In this document: piece after piece, positions 9,421-19,309 of the stretch
Layout of the letters: the number at the start of each line of letters is the position of its first letter
How positions within the stretch are numbered: position 1 is the first letter of the stretch
Assembly (NCBI GenBank): GCA_963575745.1
Contig: CAUYUJ010000353.1
Location: 65,649 to 115,031, forward strand
DNA: 49,383 bases
Source of the DNA: Prorocentrum cordatum
Lineage: Eukaryota; Sar; Dinophyceae; Prorocentrales; Prorocentraceae
Direction of reading: 5' to 3'
Translations under genes and position numbers: made by a program
Notes under the pieces: generated by a model
Databases searched by the model: none
What the model was told of the DNA's origin: nothing
The model's input: only the letters and a program-made list of their open reading frames with translations

Positions 9421-10430
9421 GGGGCTCGCGCAGGGCTGGTCGGCGAGCAAGTCGGCGCAGCGCAGCGCTTGGGCACGGAGCGGGGCGGTCAGGCGCTCGA
9501 GCACCTCGCCGAGCCTCGCCCCCTTCTCGTGCCGGCGGGGGCTGCCGTGGGCGCGCCAGCGGCCGCTGTGGCGGATCTGATCCAGCGTCCTCGCGCCGAT
9601 CGCCGCGTCGTGGCTTGCGCCGCCGTGGCGCAACTGGTAGCGGAAGACCACGCCCACGCGCCGCAGCCTCAGCGCCTGCACCGCCCTGTCGAAAGCCTGC
9701 ACCGCCTGAGTGCTGCTGATCGTGACAAGCGGAGCCGCCGCGGCAGCACCCACGGGCCGCTTCAGCACGGCCTGGCGCCACTGGGCTCCGAACCGGGCCT
9801 CCAGCATGGCGGCGAGGGCCGGGCCGAGAGCCGCCCGGCGGTCGAGGTCCAGGAGCTGCGCCTGGTCGAACTCCTGGGTCTTCGAGGCCACCCCGTGCTC
9901 GCGGGCGTGCAGCGTCAGCGCCCAGCTCCCCCCGGCCCGCGAGCCCGCCACGGGCGGCGTGAGGTCCTGCGCGCGGAGGGTGAACGGCTCGTTCGGGCGA
10001 TAGTACATCTCGAACGTCAGCCACGTCACGAGCCCCTCCTCCCACAGGCCGAGCAGCCACATCCACATCACGACCATGCACATCACCTCGTACGGCACTC
10101 CGAGCCTCGACCCAGCAGGCGCCAGCCGCTGCCAGCCCTTGAGCGCGCGGCGGCTCCGCGGCATCCGCGCGCCGCCCGCCTTGCTCAGGACCGACTGGTG
10201 GAACAGCGCAGCGGCGAGCATCCGCTGCCCCAGGCTCACGTGCGCGCCGTCGAGGTACATCTCGTCCAGGAACTGCGACAGCGTCTGGTCGGCGTCGACC
10301 TCGCCCTCCGGCATCGGGCGGCCCTGGCGCTTCAGCCAGCGCTTGAAAGAGGCAAAGTCGCCTTGGTACAGCCGCAACGTAGCGGGGCGAACCGAGTGAG
10401 TCTGGCAGACGGTCATCCCCTCGGCCGCGG
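9418..10430 (-). pseudogene. tyrosine recombinase (YR) domain of the DIRS-order element
   Basis: The frame runs from about 10866 to a stop at 9418, but the recognisable domain starts near 10430. An N-terminal helical part (LRLYQGDFASFKRWLKRQGR) is followed by the catalytic region. YYRPNEPFTLRAQDL carries the first conserved Arg. YQLRHGGASHDA and the following IRHSGRW supply the His/Arg cluster. The position of the nucleophilic Tyr is in PRRHEKGARL: the codon at 9529-9531 is CAC (His), one transition from TAC. In the family this enzyme joins circular or linear cDNA into the target without a target duplication. Loss of the Tyr would abolish strand cleavage. The domain is intact in frame otherwise, with a C-terminal helix (LGEVLERLTAPLRAQAL). 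Confidence 0.75.
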
Positions 10431-10779
10431 TCGCCGCAGCCCGACGCCTCGCCGCCCCCCTCGTGCGGGCCTGCCCGGCGCGCGGCGCCGACGCTCGCGC
10501 CGGCGCCCGCGGTGCCCGCCGAGGGGCGGCCGCCGGCGCGCTGCTGGGGGCGGCCCGCATAGGAAACGCCGCTGACGAAGACAGGCTCGAAGCGGTGGGC
10601 GTCCGCGTCTGACTGCTCCTCCCCGAGGGCCTCGAAGCCGACCCAGTCGACAGGGCCGGTCGACGGCGTAGCCCGCGGCAGCGTCGCCGCCAGACGCGGC
10701 GCGAGGCTGCGGGGCAGGCGGGGCCTGCCCAGCCGAGCGAAGCCACTCCAGCTCGTGGGGCTTCGAGAGAGACAGCGGC

Positions 10780-11120
10780 TGCGGCACCGAGGGAACGGCG
10801 AGCCCCCTCGAGGGCCCGTCGGCCACGTTCCACTCTGAGGGAAGCCACCGGCAGTGTAGCATACACCCAGTGGCGAGACAGAGAGCAGCGACAGACTGGG
10901 TGACCTTAAGCGTCGCCCTGGAATCCGATCGCCCCCTCGAAACAGCGCAGGCCGCGACGGGGGCATCTCCCAAGACCGCGATCCGGCGCCCGAAGTTCTG
11001 AACGTTCCTCAGGGCGTGTCGCAGCGCGTGCAAGATGGCCCGCCCCTCAAGAATCGGCATCGGCTCCCCAACCTTCCACTTGTACCGCCCAACAATCTTC
11101 CAGTCGCGCCTCAGGAGCTT
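10780..11120 (-). pseudogene. RNase H C-terminal part of the DIRS-order element
   Basis: A separate frame covering MPILEGRAILHALRHALR, RRIAVLGDAPVA, a KVTQSVAALCLATGCMLHCR stretch and WLPSEWNVADGPSRG. The EGRA..AL helix, the LGD strand and the final PSEWN.AD.PSR motif are the usual DIRS-type RNase H landmarks. The preceding RNase H half is in another frame, ending at 11120, so a frameshift lies close to 11120. Downstream the frame drifts into low-complexity Pro/Arg coding, and the recombinase continues in a third frame. Confidence 0.65.
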
Positions 11121-12067
11121 CAGGGCACCTCGCGAAACACGGTCGCACGAGCATCACCGAGCCCAGATCCCAGAACAGCGGCGGTGCTGCCAGCAGGCGG
11201 CGGGCCCCCGTCGATCTCCCAGAGCCCCCCAGACCCGTTGTCGTGCACCCCGGACAGCCACTGCACCTCGGGGTCGTCGGACACGGCGGCAGCGGCGGCA
11301 GCCTGAAGTCGCGGAGGAAGACGCGCACCCCGAGAGAAACGCCAGCGCTCGCAGTGCCTCCCAAGCCCATGGGCCTCCTCGACAGAGATCGGCGACGAGC
11401 AGACGCCAAGACCAGTCGGGGACGCGTCAACGGCATACAGCGACGGCCCCCACGAGGCCTTCAGGTTGCGCCACAGCAGCGGCGCGATCCCCTCCCAGAT
11501 CGTGAGCTCGTTGATGACGCTGGGCCACGGCGGGGCCTCCTCAGAGTAGAAGCGGCGGATGAGCGCGAACGGCGTGTCGAAGTCAGAGAGGCTCTCCCTT
11601 CGGACCAGGCTGATGTGCCACATATGGCCCACAAGTCTCTTCATAACCTTTCCAGAGACGCGGCCACGGCGAAACACGGTGCGGACACGTAGGCGGGCTC
11701 TCCAGACACGGGCCCGAGTGGGCCTCAGGACGGCGGCCCGGCAGCTGATGTCCCATCCCAAGACGGTGCGGTCACGAGCGACATCCTCCCCAGGCGAGTC
11801 GACATCGGCGGTCGCGACCAACCGAACCTCCCTGAATCCCTCGACGACGGCGGACGCGAGGCGATGTACCTTGGAGGCGACCGTCGAAATAGCCACGAAG
11901 TTGTCGACATACTCGAGATGGCAGGCACCCGCGAGAGGGGGAATCACACGGCGGTCCTGTAACCGCTCCTCGGGTCGCCCTCCACACCGCTCGACCAATC
12001 TCTCATGCGCGCGTTGACACCGCCACAACGCCCAGGTCCACCCCATAGGGCAAACACGGAGCCTTGG
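11120..12067 (-). pseudogene. RT palm/thumb and RNase H N-terminal part, DIRS-order element
   Basis: Starts right after an in-frame stop at 12068-12070. PMGWTWALWRCQ is RT motif B. LEYVDNFVAIS (about 11893-11920) is motif C, with YVDN instead of YxDD. VLGWDIS and a GHMWHISLVRRESLSDFDTPFAL stretch are the thumb/connection. YAVDASPTGLGVC is the first RNase H strand with its catalytic Asp. I believe YVDN is common in dinoflagellate copies of this family, so it need not mean decay. The frame is lost near 11120 before RNase H is complete. Confidence 0.7.
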
Positions 12068-12445
12068 TTACACCCACGCCCCGTAGCGCACCGGCACCCC
12101 GTCAATCTCGGTCAAGCCGATATCGCAAGCACGAACACGCCTAAGGGTGAACAGATCCCGCAGCTCGACAGGCAGCTGCAGGTGGTAGAATGCATGAGAC
12201 AGATCAGCTTCTGAAATATATAGCGTCTCGTCTTCGCCGACCTCGAGGTTCCCAAGGGTCTCCCCAGTGCAGAGCGTGACGTTATCAGGCTCTCGAAACC
12301 AAGCGTTGCTTTGACGACAATCGCACGCGAGTCTCAACCGTTGATCCTTTTCCGGCACGCAAAGAACTCCACGGACTCTCTGCCGCGGTCGTAGGCGAAA
12401 TCCAGCAGGCCGCTGTGATGAAGTCGAGAGACAAAATCGCTCCAC
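12068..12445 (-). pseudogene. RT fingers domain, DIRS-order element, ends in nonsense codon
   Basis: Contains GVLCVPEKDQRLRLACDCRQ (motif 1/2 region), CTGETLGNLEV, then YISEADLSHAFYHLQLP, the motif A strand with its catalytic Asp. The frame ends at TAA (12068-12070) after GAWV. Translation past the stop in the same frame gives PRLRVCPMGWTWALW, the expected continuation, so this is a simple nonsense mutation. The upstream part of RT is in a different frame (frameshift near 12360). Confidence 0.7.
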
Positions 12446-12633
12446 GCACGCGGTTGGCGAACCGCTGGGTCAGAATAGGGCGCCCTCACGCCGCGCATCT
12501 TTCTCCTCTCCAGCGCCGGTCCCGCAGGTAGCGCACTGTCGCGGACAAACTCCGCGACGCGCCTGCGCCCGCCTGCACCCCGCAAGTCCGCGAGTGGAAC
12601 CGCGTGGCTCCCCGCGGGCGGCAGCGAGAACAA
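12334..12633 (-). pseudogene. RT N-terminal extension, DIRS-order element
   Basis: Reads MFSLPPAG, VPLADLRGAGG, SALPAGPALERRKMR and AWSDFVSRLHHSGLLDFAYD. The FSLPP.G, PY.DP and F..RLH..GL.F landmarks precede the fingers domain in dinoflagellate elements of this kind. The frame runs out of register at the FFACRKRING end, where the VP(E)KD fingers motif continues in the neighbouring frame. Confidence 0.55.
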
Positions 12634-12859
12634 CTCGGGATTGTAGTGCCCAACTTCGCGTCCTCGTCGGAACCGTAGAAGCCGGGCGCCCGAAGCCTCC
12701 GCAGAGCATCCGAGGTGTCGACGCCTGCCGGTGGAGCCCCCAGCGCTCCAACTGAGTCGCGCGCGTGCTCCGTGATGCGCTGCTGCATCAGCGACAGAGG
12801 GCCCCCGCTGAGTTGACCCTCTCCGCCCGGCACAACGTCAGGAGAGTGATGCAATGAAT

Positions 12860-13114
12860 TTAGGGCGACCGCCGCCCTCCGAACGTCGAGGTCACGAGCG
12901 CTGCGCTGCTGAATCCGCTGACGGCATCCCCGCGACAAAAATCCACCATCGGCAGGGCGCGCAGAGGCGACCGGCGGCACAGGCAGAGGTAGAGGATTGC
13001 GGGCAACCAGCCGAGCAGGCTCATCACGACCAAGGGAAGAGCGTTCAAATTCAGCATGCGAAGGCGCCCCCCCCAGTCGCCTGGCAACCGGGGGCCGCGA
13101 AGGGGGCGCTCCAT
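12860..13114 (-). CDS. small ORF at the start of the pol region, DIRS-order element
   Basis: 84 codons from an ATG at 13114, seven bases past the end of the Gag-like frame (stop 13121-13123). It has a hydrophobic segment (LNALPLVVMSLLGWLPAILYLCL), possibly one membrane span, followed by a Cys/Arg stretch. It is probably the N-terminus of the pol polyprotein, separated from RT by further frameshifts, and not an independent gene. The interval 12634-12860 contains no recognisable domain in any frame. Confidence 0.35.
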   Translation of the reverse strand: MERPLRGPRLPGDWGGRLRMLNLNALPLVVMSLLGWLPAILYLCLCRRSPLRALPMVDFCRGDAVSGFSSAALVTSTFGGRRSP

Positions 13115-13120
13115 GCCCCC

Positions 13121-14368
13121 TCAACCTTGACCGTCTTTCTTGCCCTTCTTGAGAGCCTCCTTCTCTTCGCGAGCCTTACGGAGGCTCTTCGCCAGGGCAG
13201 CTTCACGTTCAACTTCCTTGCGTACGAACTCCAACATGTCGGGCGCGCCATCAACCTGGGCGAAATCCGAGTGGAGCCAGCGAGGTTAGTCTGCTCCTCG
13301 ATTGACAACTTCCCGCTCTGGTTGGCCCCCTCTCGCTCCCTCACCTTCTCCAGGTACGAGTGCTCGATCGTCTGCGTGCGTCGGCAGATGGCCTCGCAGG
13401 CCTGCAAGTTGGTGCCGTCGCACTGGTCGGGGAGCAGCAGCAAGCGGATGTACTGCGTGCACTGGAAGTGCTCCTGCACTCCCCACTGCGTCGGCTCGAG
13501 CTTGGCCACCGCCCGAAACCGATCGTGATGGCCGTCGATGCCCATCCCCTCGTTGTTGATGAACTCGATGCACCAAGACGTCGTGCGAGGGCCCGTCACC
13601 AGCCAGTCGCGTCCGAAGTCCTCCTCGCGAGCGCGGGCGGCCATGACGGACCGCGTCGCCTCGCGGCGGACGCCCGTGCGCATGACGGGCATCGGCGGCC
13701 GCGGCGCGCCCCGTGAACGACTCGAACTCGTCCGCCGGCACCTCCTCCGCGAACAAGGCGCTGCCGTCCCCGAGGGCATGGAGGTCGCGCCCGCGCACTG
13801 CGGCCGCCGTCGCCACGTGGCCAGGCACCTCGTCGCCGTGCCGCGCGCCCCCCAGCGACTGCGCCGCCCGCCAGCGCGTGCCAGCGTCCGCCGCCGCCGC
13901 CTGAGCCGCCACGCCCTGCGGCACACCTGGGCGAGGCCCAGCAGCCGCCACAGGCCCGGCCGCCGCCGCCGCGGCGGGGGCGGCACCGCCTGGCCCGCCC
14001 GGCACCAGCGCGCGGAAGCCCGGCACCGTGAGCAGGTCGGGCCGCCCGACCGTGGCCGCCACGATGCGGCGTCGATGATCGGCCAGCAGCTCAGCATCTC
14101 GAAAGAACACCTGCTTCTCCACCGCCGTCGGCTCCTCCCGAAAGCGGTGCGCCCGCGCAGGATTCACGCCGTTGGGGGCGTCGTTCCATCTCGCACGCCA
14201 CCGAACCATGTCCACATCTTCATTATAATTGTCGTCGTACTTCTCAATGTGCGTGTCGCCGTCCGGCGCGGTGCCGACATGCTCAGAAGCCGATGGCGCC
14301 ACGCGGCCGGAAACCCGCCTCTGGTGGGCCAGGTCGCCCCCGACGTATCTCACCCACCCCCGCTCCAT
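13121..14368 (-). pseudogene. Gag-like ORF of the DIRS-order element
   Basis: Begins at an ATG (14368) with MERGWVRYVGGD, followed by a PDGDTHIEKYDDN acidic patch and an FREEPTAVEKQVFF helix. The middle continues in a second frame with EEDFGRDWLVTGPRTTSWCI, FINNEGMGIDGHHDRF and QEHFQCTQYIRLLLLPDQCD. The end is in a third frame: DMLEFVRKEVEREAALAKSL and a KAREEKEALKKGKKDGQG tail to the stop at 13121-13123. The GPRTT.WC..F, H..RF and Q...CT...RL..L.DQ.D landmarks match the Gag-like protein accompanying dinoflagellate DIRS-type RTs as I remember it. Two frameshifts (near 13700 and 13270) make it nonfunctional. Confidence 0.65.
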
Positions 14369-14727
14369 GGCCCGCGACCTTCGCGAACAGGGGCGCCAGC
14401 AGCCCGCCGCCGACGGCGCCGCCCGGCAGCCCTCGCAGGAAGGAGCGCCAGGCGTCGCACCGCCGGCCGCTCGCAAGCAGCGCAGGCGGGGCGCGACTGC
14501 GGCGCCTCCGCGCGCCCCGCGGGCGCGGCGCGCGGCGCCTCCTCCGCCGCCGCGGGGCAGGTCAGCGCAGGGCACGCTGGGCAGCTGACAGTGGCTGGCG
14601 GAGGGCGCGTGAACGAGCGGCAGGTGGGACAGGTCAAGGAACAGCTCGGACACTCGGGCGCAGCGGGGCACTGATGGAGGTACGCGACGGTCGCGTCGAC
14701 TGCTCCTCCCAGCGCCAGCTGCCACAT
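14350..14727 (-). CDS. Cys/Pro-rich small ORF, 5' end of the DIRS-order element
   Basis: 125 codons from an ATG at 14727. It begins MWQLALGGAVDATVAYLHQC and continues with repeated CP(x)C pairs (CPAAPECPSC, LTCPTC, CPACPALTCP), then an Arg/Ala-rich tail. It overlaps the Gag-like start by 19 bases in another frame, as ORFs often do in compact retroelements. A Cys/Pro-rich leader with a weakly hydrophobic start recurs in dinoflagellate elements of this type as I recall. No function is known to me. Confidence 0.4.
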   Translation of the reverse strand: MWQLALGGAVDATVAYLHQCPAAPECPSCSLTCPTCRSFTRPPPATVSCPACPALTCPAAAEEAPRAAPAGRAEAPQSRPACAACERPAVRRLALLPARAAGRRRRRRAAGAPVREGRGPWSGGG

Positions 14728-14757
14728 CCGCGTCCCGCGCGGACCGCCCCCCCCGTT

Positions 14758-14830
14758 GCGCCTTGAACCCAATCGGGTAAGGCGGCCCGACCAACTCCTG
14801 CTCCGCAAAACGCGTTAGTATAACTGCAAT
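14758..14830 (-). repeat. split direct repeat A1
   Basis: Outer 5' repeat of the element in its own orientation. It matches 8386-8458 over about 73 bp (offset 6372) with around a dozen substitutions. Its outer edge TAACTGCAAT abuts satellite sequence starting GATTGCTCC. Confidence 0.85.
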
Positions 14831-17800
14831 GATTGCTCCATAGATGGGATGCACGGATGCAATTCTTTCGTATTTGCGATCTACGGCCAAATCCGACGCG
14901 ATTAATCCGTATAAGCGACCCGCGGAACAATCAATTTCAAGTGCCCAGTATACGCGAAATAAGGCAACAGCGGTGCGATCATTCTGTATGTGCGATGTAC
15001 GGAAGAAATGAAATGTGATGGCTCCGTATCTGCGATATACATAATAATCTGGTTCGGTTACTCCGTGTATGCGATATGCAATGCATCGGAACCGATTGGT
15101 CCGTATATGTGATATACGGAACAATCATATGCAACGACTCCGTATATGTCATATCAAAAACAATCATATGCGATATGGGGAATCTTTTGATCCGAGTACC
15201 CCGTCAATGCGATACAAGGGACAATCAAATACGATTACTCCGTTTATGCGACATACGGAATAATCAAATGCGATTACTCCGTATATGCGATCCACGGAAC
15301 GATGGGTTGCGATTGCTCCGTGCATGGGGTAGAAAGAATAATGATATACGAATACTCCGACAGAACAATCAAATACGATTGCTTCGAATATGCGACACAC
15401 GGAATAATCAGATTCGACTAGTCCGTAAATCCGGTATGCGACGCAATCCGATCGAATGAGTCAGAATGAACGCAATGCGGCATAATCCGCTGGGACTACT
15501 CGACTACTCCGTACATGCAATATACGGAATAAACAGATGTGCTTACTCCGTATATGCAATAGACAAAACAACCATACCCGATTATGCAGACAATTCGATA
15601 AACGGAACAAGCAACAGCGATTGTTTCGTGTATGCGCTGTGCGGAATGAACACATACAGTTACCCGGTATAAGCGATGTACGCAAGGATGCGAAGCGACT
15701 GCTCTGTATATGCGAAACACGGCATAATCCGATGCGATTGCCCCGTAGATGCAACATGCATAAATACCATATGCGATTGTCCAATATATGCGGTACACGA
15801 GGTAGCCCGATCCGACTACTCGGTATATGCAATGAACGGAATATTCCGACCCGGCTGCTCCGTGACTGTGAAATACGGAACAATCCAGTCCGATTGCGCC
15901 GTATGGGCGATATACTGAACAATCGGACCCGATTACTCCGTATCTGCGAAAAACGGAACAACCACATGCAAGGGTTCCGTATATGCGGTATACGAATTCA
16001 CCGCATGCGGGATGAGGAAAAGTGAGATACGAACACTCCGCATATGCGATATACGGGACAATCAGATGCGAATGCTCCGTATATGCGATATACATAATAA
16101 TAACATGCGATTTCTTCGGATATGCGATACACGGAATATTCAGACCCGACTACTCCGTATATTCGATACACGACACAACCCGATCACATGACTCAGAATG
16201 GGTGCGATGCGGCATGATTCGTTGGGTAACGTCCGTGCATGCAAGATGCGGAATATGCGAATGTGATTACTCCGTATATGATATATACAGAAAAAACCAG
16301 ATCCGAATACTCCGAACATTCGAAATACGGAATGCAATTGCTCCGTATATGCGATGCACGGAAAATGCAATGCGATTGCTCCGCATAAGCGATATACGGA
16401 ATATTCCGATCCGAATACCCCACATATGCAATATACGGAGTAATCAGAGGCGTCTTCCTTGAAAATGCGATACGCGGGATAAGCAGATCCGACTATTCCG
16501 TATATGCGATAAGCGGAATCATTGAATCCGATTGCTCCGTATATGCCGTATATGCGATTAGTCCGCATCTGCGATATATGCGATATGGGCGATTACTCTG
16601 CACATGCGATATAAGGAATAATCAAAGCCGGCTTGTCCGTATATGCGATATACGGAATCATAACAATAAGCCCGCCTTTGCAATATACGCGATTGGTTTG
16701 TTTGCGATGTACGGAATAGTCGATCCATAGATATACATAATAAGCATATCCGGTAACTCGGTAAATTCGATATACAAAAGTTGATCAAACCTGACCTTCG
16801 ATATACGCGATTTCCCGTATACTAGTCGGACGCATCCGATGCGATTACCCTGTGTATGCGGTATACCCAATAATGCGATGCGATAGAGCCGTGCTTGCGA
16901 CATTCGGAAGGACCGAAAGCGACTATCTCGTTTACGCGATGTACGGAGTAATCTGACCGTATACTTGATAGGCGGATTGATGAGATCCGATCACTCCGTA
17001 TATGCGACGCACGGAATAAGAAAACCGTTATACTCCACATATTCTATATATGGAGTAGCTCGATCGATCTGATCATTATCATTCCGTGTATAATATATAC
17101 GGCGCGATATTGGGAATAATCGGATGCGACCGCTCCGTATGGGCTATATATGGAATAGTCTGGTCCACTTACTCCGTATATGCGTTCTACGGAGCGAAAA
17201 GGTCCGAATACTCAGTATATGCTGTATACAGAGTACTCAGGCCTGATTATTTCGTATATGCGATATACGGAATGTTATCTGGAATGATCAGATGTGGTCG
17301 CTAGGTGTGTGAGATCTAAGGAATCATTGAATCCGATTACTCCGTAGATGCGATATACGGAATACGCATGTCAAATTACTCCGTGTATGCGAGATACGCC
17401 ACACTTACGCCCGATCGCTCCGTACATGCGATTCACGGGGCGATATGCATAATGAACAGGTCCGACCACTGCGCGTATGCCGATATACGGATTCATCAGG
17501 CCCGCTTGCTACGGATATGCGATATGTGGGGTAACCATGTTTGATGACTCCGTAGATGCGATATATGTAGTAATCAGATCCGATTACTCCGTGTATGCGA
17601 TAATACGGAACGATACACGGAATAATCACATCCGACTACCCGCATATGAGATGTACGTGGTAATCAGAGCAGGTTGCTCCGTATGTGCGATCTACGGGGC
17701 AATTCAGCGCGATTGCCCAAGATCTGCGATTTACGGGATAATCAAATGCGATTACTCCGTATATGCGATATACGGAGCGATCAGCAGAACAGCAGACGAT

Positions 17801-18250
17801 CCGATTACTCCGTATGTGTGTGCGATATACGGAATACTCATCCGATAAGCTGTCTGCGGTATACTGAACAAACACATCCGCTTACTGCGTATATGCGAAA
17901 TATGGAGTCATCAAACCCGAGTACTCCGTATATACTGTATACGGAATAATCATAACATCTTGCGCTGTTGATGAAAGCAAGTCTGATTGCTCCGTATATG
18001 CGAAATACAGAACAATCAACTCAACATATTCTGTTCATGGCATATACGGAATAATTGAATCCGGTTTCTCCGTATATGGCATATGCGGAATAATCCAATC
18101 ATGTTACTCGGTATATGGCAAATACGGAACATCGGACCCGAAACTCCATTTATGGCGTCGAAGAAAGAATCGGATCCGAGTAAACCGTATATGGTATATA
18201 CGGACTATTCGACGACGATCTCTCCGTATATGGATACACAAAGTAGTCGT
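14831..18250. repeat. ~39-bp hairpin satellite, right arm
   Basis: About 3.4 kb of degenerate head-to-tail monomers of roughly 39 bp. The core CCGTATATGCGATATACGG forms an 8-bp stem with a GCG loop. The spacer between cores reads close to AATAATCAGATGCGATTACT. Spacing and sequence drift toward the right end after about 18120. Short peptide-like frames full of Cys/Arg/Tyr/Ile on both strands are translations of the satellite, not genes. Confidence 0.9.
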
Positions 18251-18875
18251 CGGTGAATATACACATGAATTTACATATCTACATACACAATGCATATATG
18301 CCTATATCTATACATAAGTGCAAATAAATATGTCCTAAGTGCGTGAAGTTATTTATTTACTTTAGTATATACATATATGTCTGTATAAAAATATCGGTGA
18401 AATGCCTCCGACGGCAAATCCTCACCGTCTTGGGTGGAGTGGGTAATGGTGCCCGTATCGGCGACGAACATACGAGTGGGGGTCGATGCGTCCTCCCAGG
18501 GCCCATCCGTCCCTATCGTTGCCCCTGACCTGGAGGACTCTCCCCCGCCGCCTTGTAGTTCGATCCCCTGCGTGCTCGTACCCTCGTCGTCGTCATACTC
18601 CAGATCCTTGTAGGCCGGTGCGGGGCCATCCCTGAGCCGACGCTCGTTGCTAACAGGGGGATGGCGAGGAGGCCCTGCTCCTTCCAGCGGCTCGTTCGAC
18701 GATCTGCTGGACACAGCTAGCACAATCGACCCGTACAATGAGGATGCGCGGCAAGGCTGCAACGGCGGGCGGGGCCCAGCCAGCGAAAGCGGCCAAGGAT
18801 GGGCCGAAGGGGAAGGATGCAAGGGCAGCCTTGGGAAATTGCTCCTCCTGACTATGCGGGCTGACTGTGATGAAG
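18251..18875. other. AT-rich spacer then unassigned GC-rich sequence
   Basis: 18270-18400 is AT-rich with TATATG phrases. From about 18410 to 18700 a minus-strand frame encodes a hydrophilic stretch (KDLEYDDDEGTSTQ followed by GGGGESSRSG) that could be exonic. The frame also runs through a dispersed repeat upstream and lacks a domain. On the plus strand a 37-codon Lys/Ala-rich frame starts at about 18739. Neither is strong enough to call as a gene. Confidence 0.3.
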
Positions 18876-18990
18876 TGGCCCAGGGACACACAAAGAAATA
18901 GACACAAATAACAGGATTCCCCATATTTTCCCAGATTTTCTTGGGAGTCGAGGATGAGTTGTGTCTGTGTGTGTTTTTCCCCTCCTGATG
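18876..18990. repeat. dispersed repeat R1, copy 2
   Basis: A shorter copy of the repeat at 3171-3330: GGCCCAGGGACACACAAAG at the start, CCCCATATTTTCCCAGA in the middle, GGGAGTCGAGGAT and TTGTGTCTGTGTGTGTTTTT at the end. It lacks about 45 bp of the middle found in the other copies. Confidence 0.6.
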
Positions 18991-19309
18991 TAATACGATG
19001 ACTTTGCGCCCCCGTCGGTTACGTAGCCCCTGGCCCGTCACAATCCTGGGCTACGTCGATGCCCCGCACGGTTGCCCAGAGGTCGCCATAGGAGGACACT
19101 CCAGGAGCGGTTAGCTTCGAATCGAGGAATCAGATCGGGCCTTGCATCGGATCGGGCCGCATCGGCGCGGAGTCGAGATCGCATCGAATCGAATCGGCCG
19201 CGCCAGGATGCACAGCAGCGCCGCCAAGCAAACATCGGGCCGCATCGGGATGTCGGAATCGAATTGGACCGAGCCGGCCGAAGCCGGTGGCCTCCCGGGG
19301 GGTCGCCGT
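18991..19309. other. unassigned sequence with GAATCG clusters
   Basis: GC-rich, with recurrent GAATCG, ATCGGGCC and GCATCGG phrases. No gene is recognised. Confidence 0.35.

Larger units (their letters stand above)
8220..14830 (-). mobile_element. DIRS-order (tyrosine-recombinase) retroelement with split direct repeats
   Basis: A 6.6-kb minus-strand element. Read in its own direction it is A1 (14830-14758), coding region, B1 (8597-8458), A2 (8457-8357), B2 (8356-8220). A1 matches A2, and B1 matches B2, which is the split-direct-repeat layout of PAT/Ngaro/Viper-type DIRS-order elements. Coding order is Cys/Pro-rich ORF, Gag-like, RT, RNase H, tyrosine recombinase, methyltransferase-like domain. 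Every major domain is separated by frameshifts and RT contains a stop, so this copy is dead. It sits inside the 39-bp satellite with no clear target duplication, as expected for recombinase-mediated insertion. Domain calls come from recognised motifs, not a search. Confidence 0.8.

Noticed and set aside
11900-11911. YVDN in RT motif C taken as loss of the catalytic site
   Set aside because: I recall YVDN in other dinoflagellate members of this family, so it may be the normal form; not counted as decay.
14831-18250. Regularly spaced palindromic repeats resembling a CRISPR array
   Set aside because: The spacers are as repetitive as the repeats, monomers are contiguous and degenerate, and the genome is eukaryotic; this is a satellite.
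18349-19041. 230-codon minus-strand frame with an acidic, Gly/Ser-rich part
   Set aside because: Its N-terminal third is the R1 dispersed repeat and the C-terminus is AT-rich satellite edge; only a short middle part looks protein-like.
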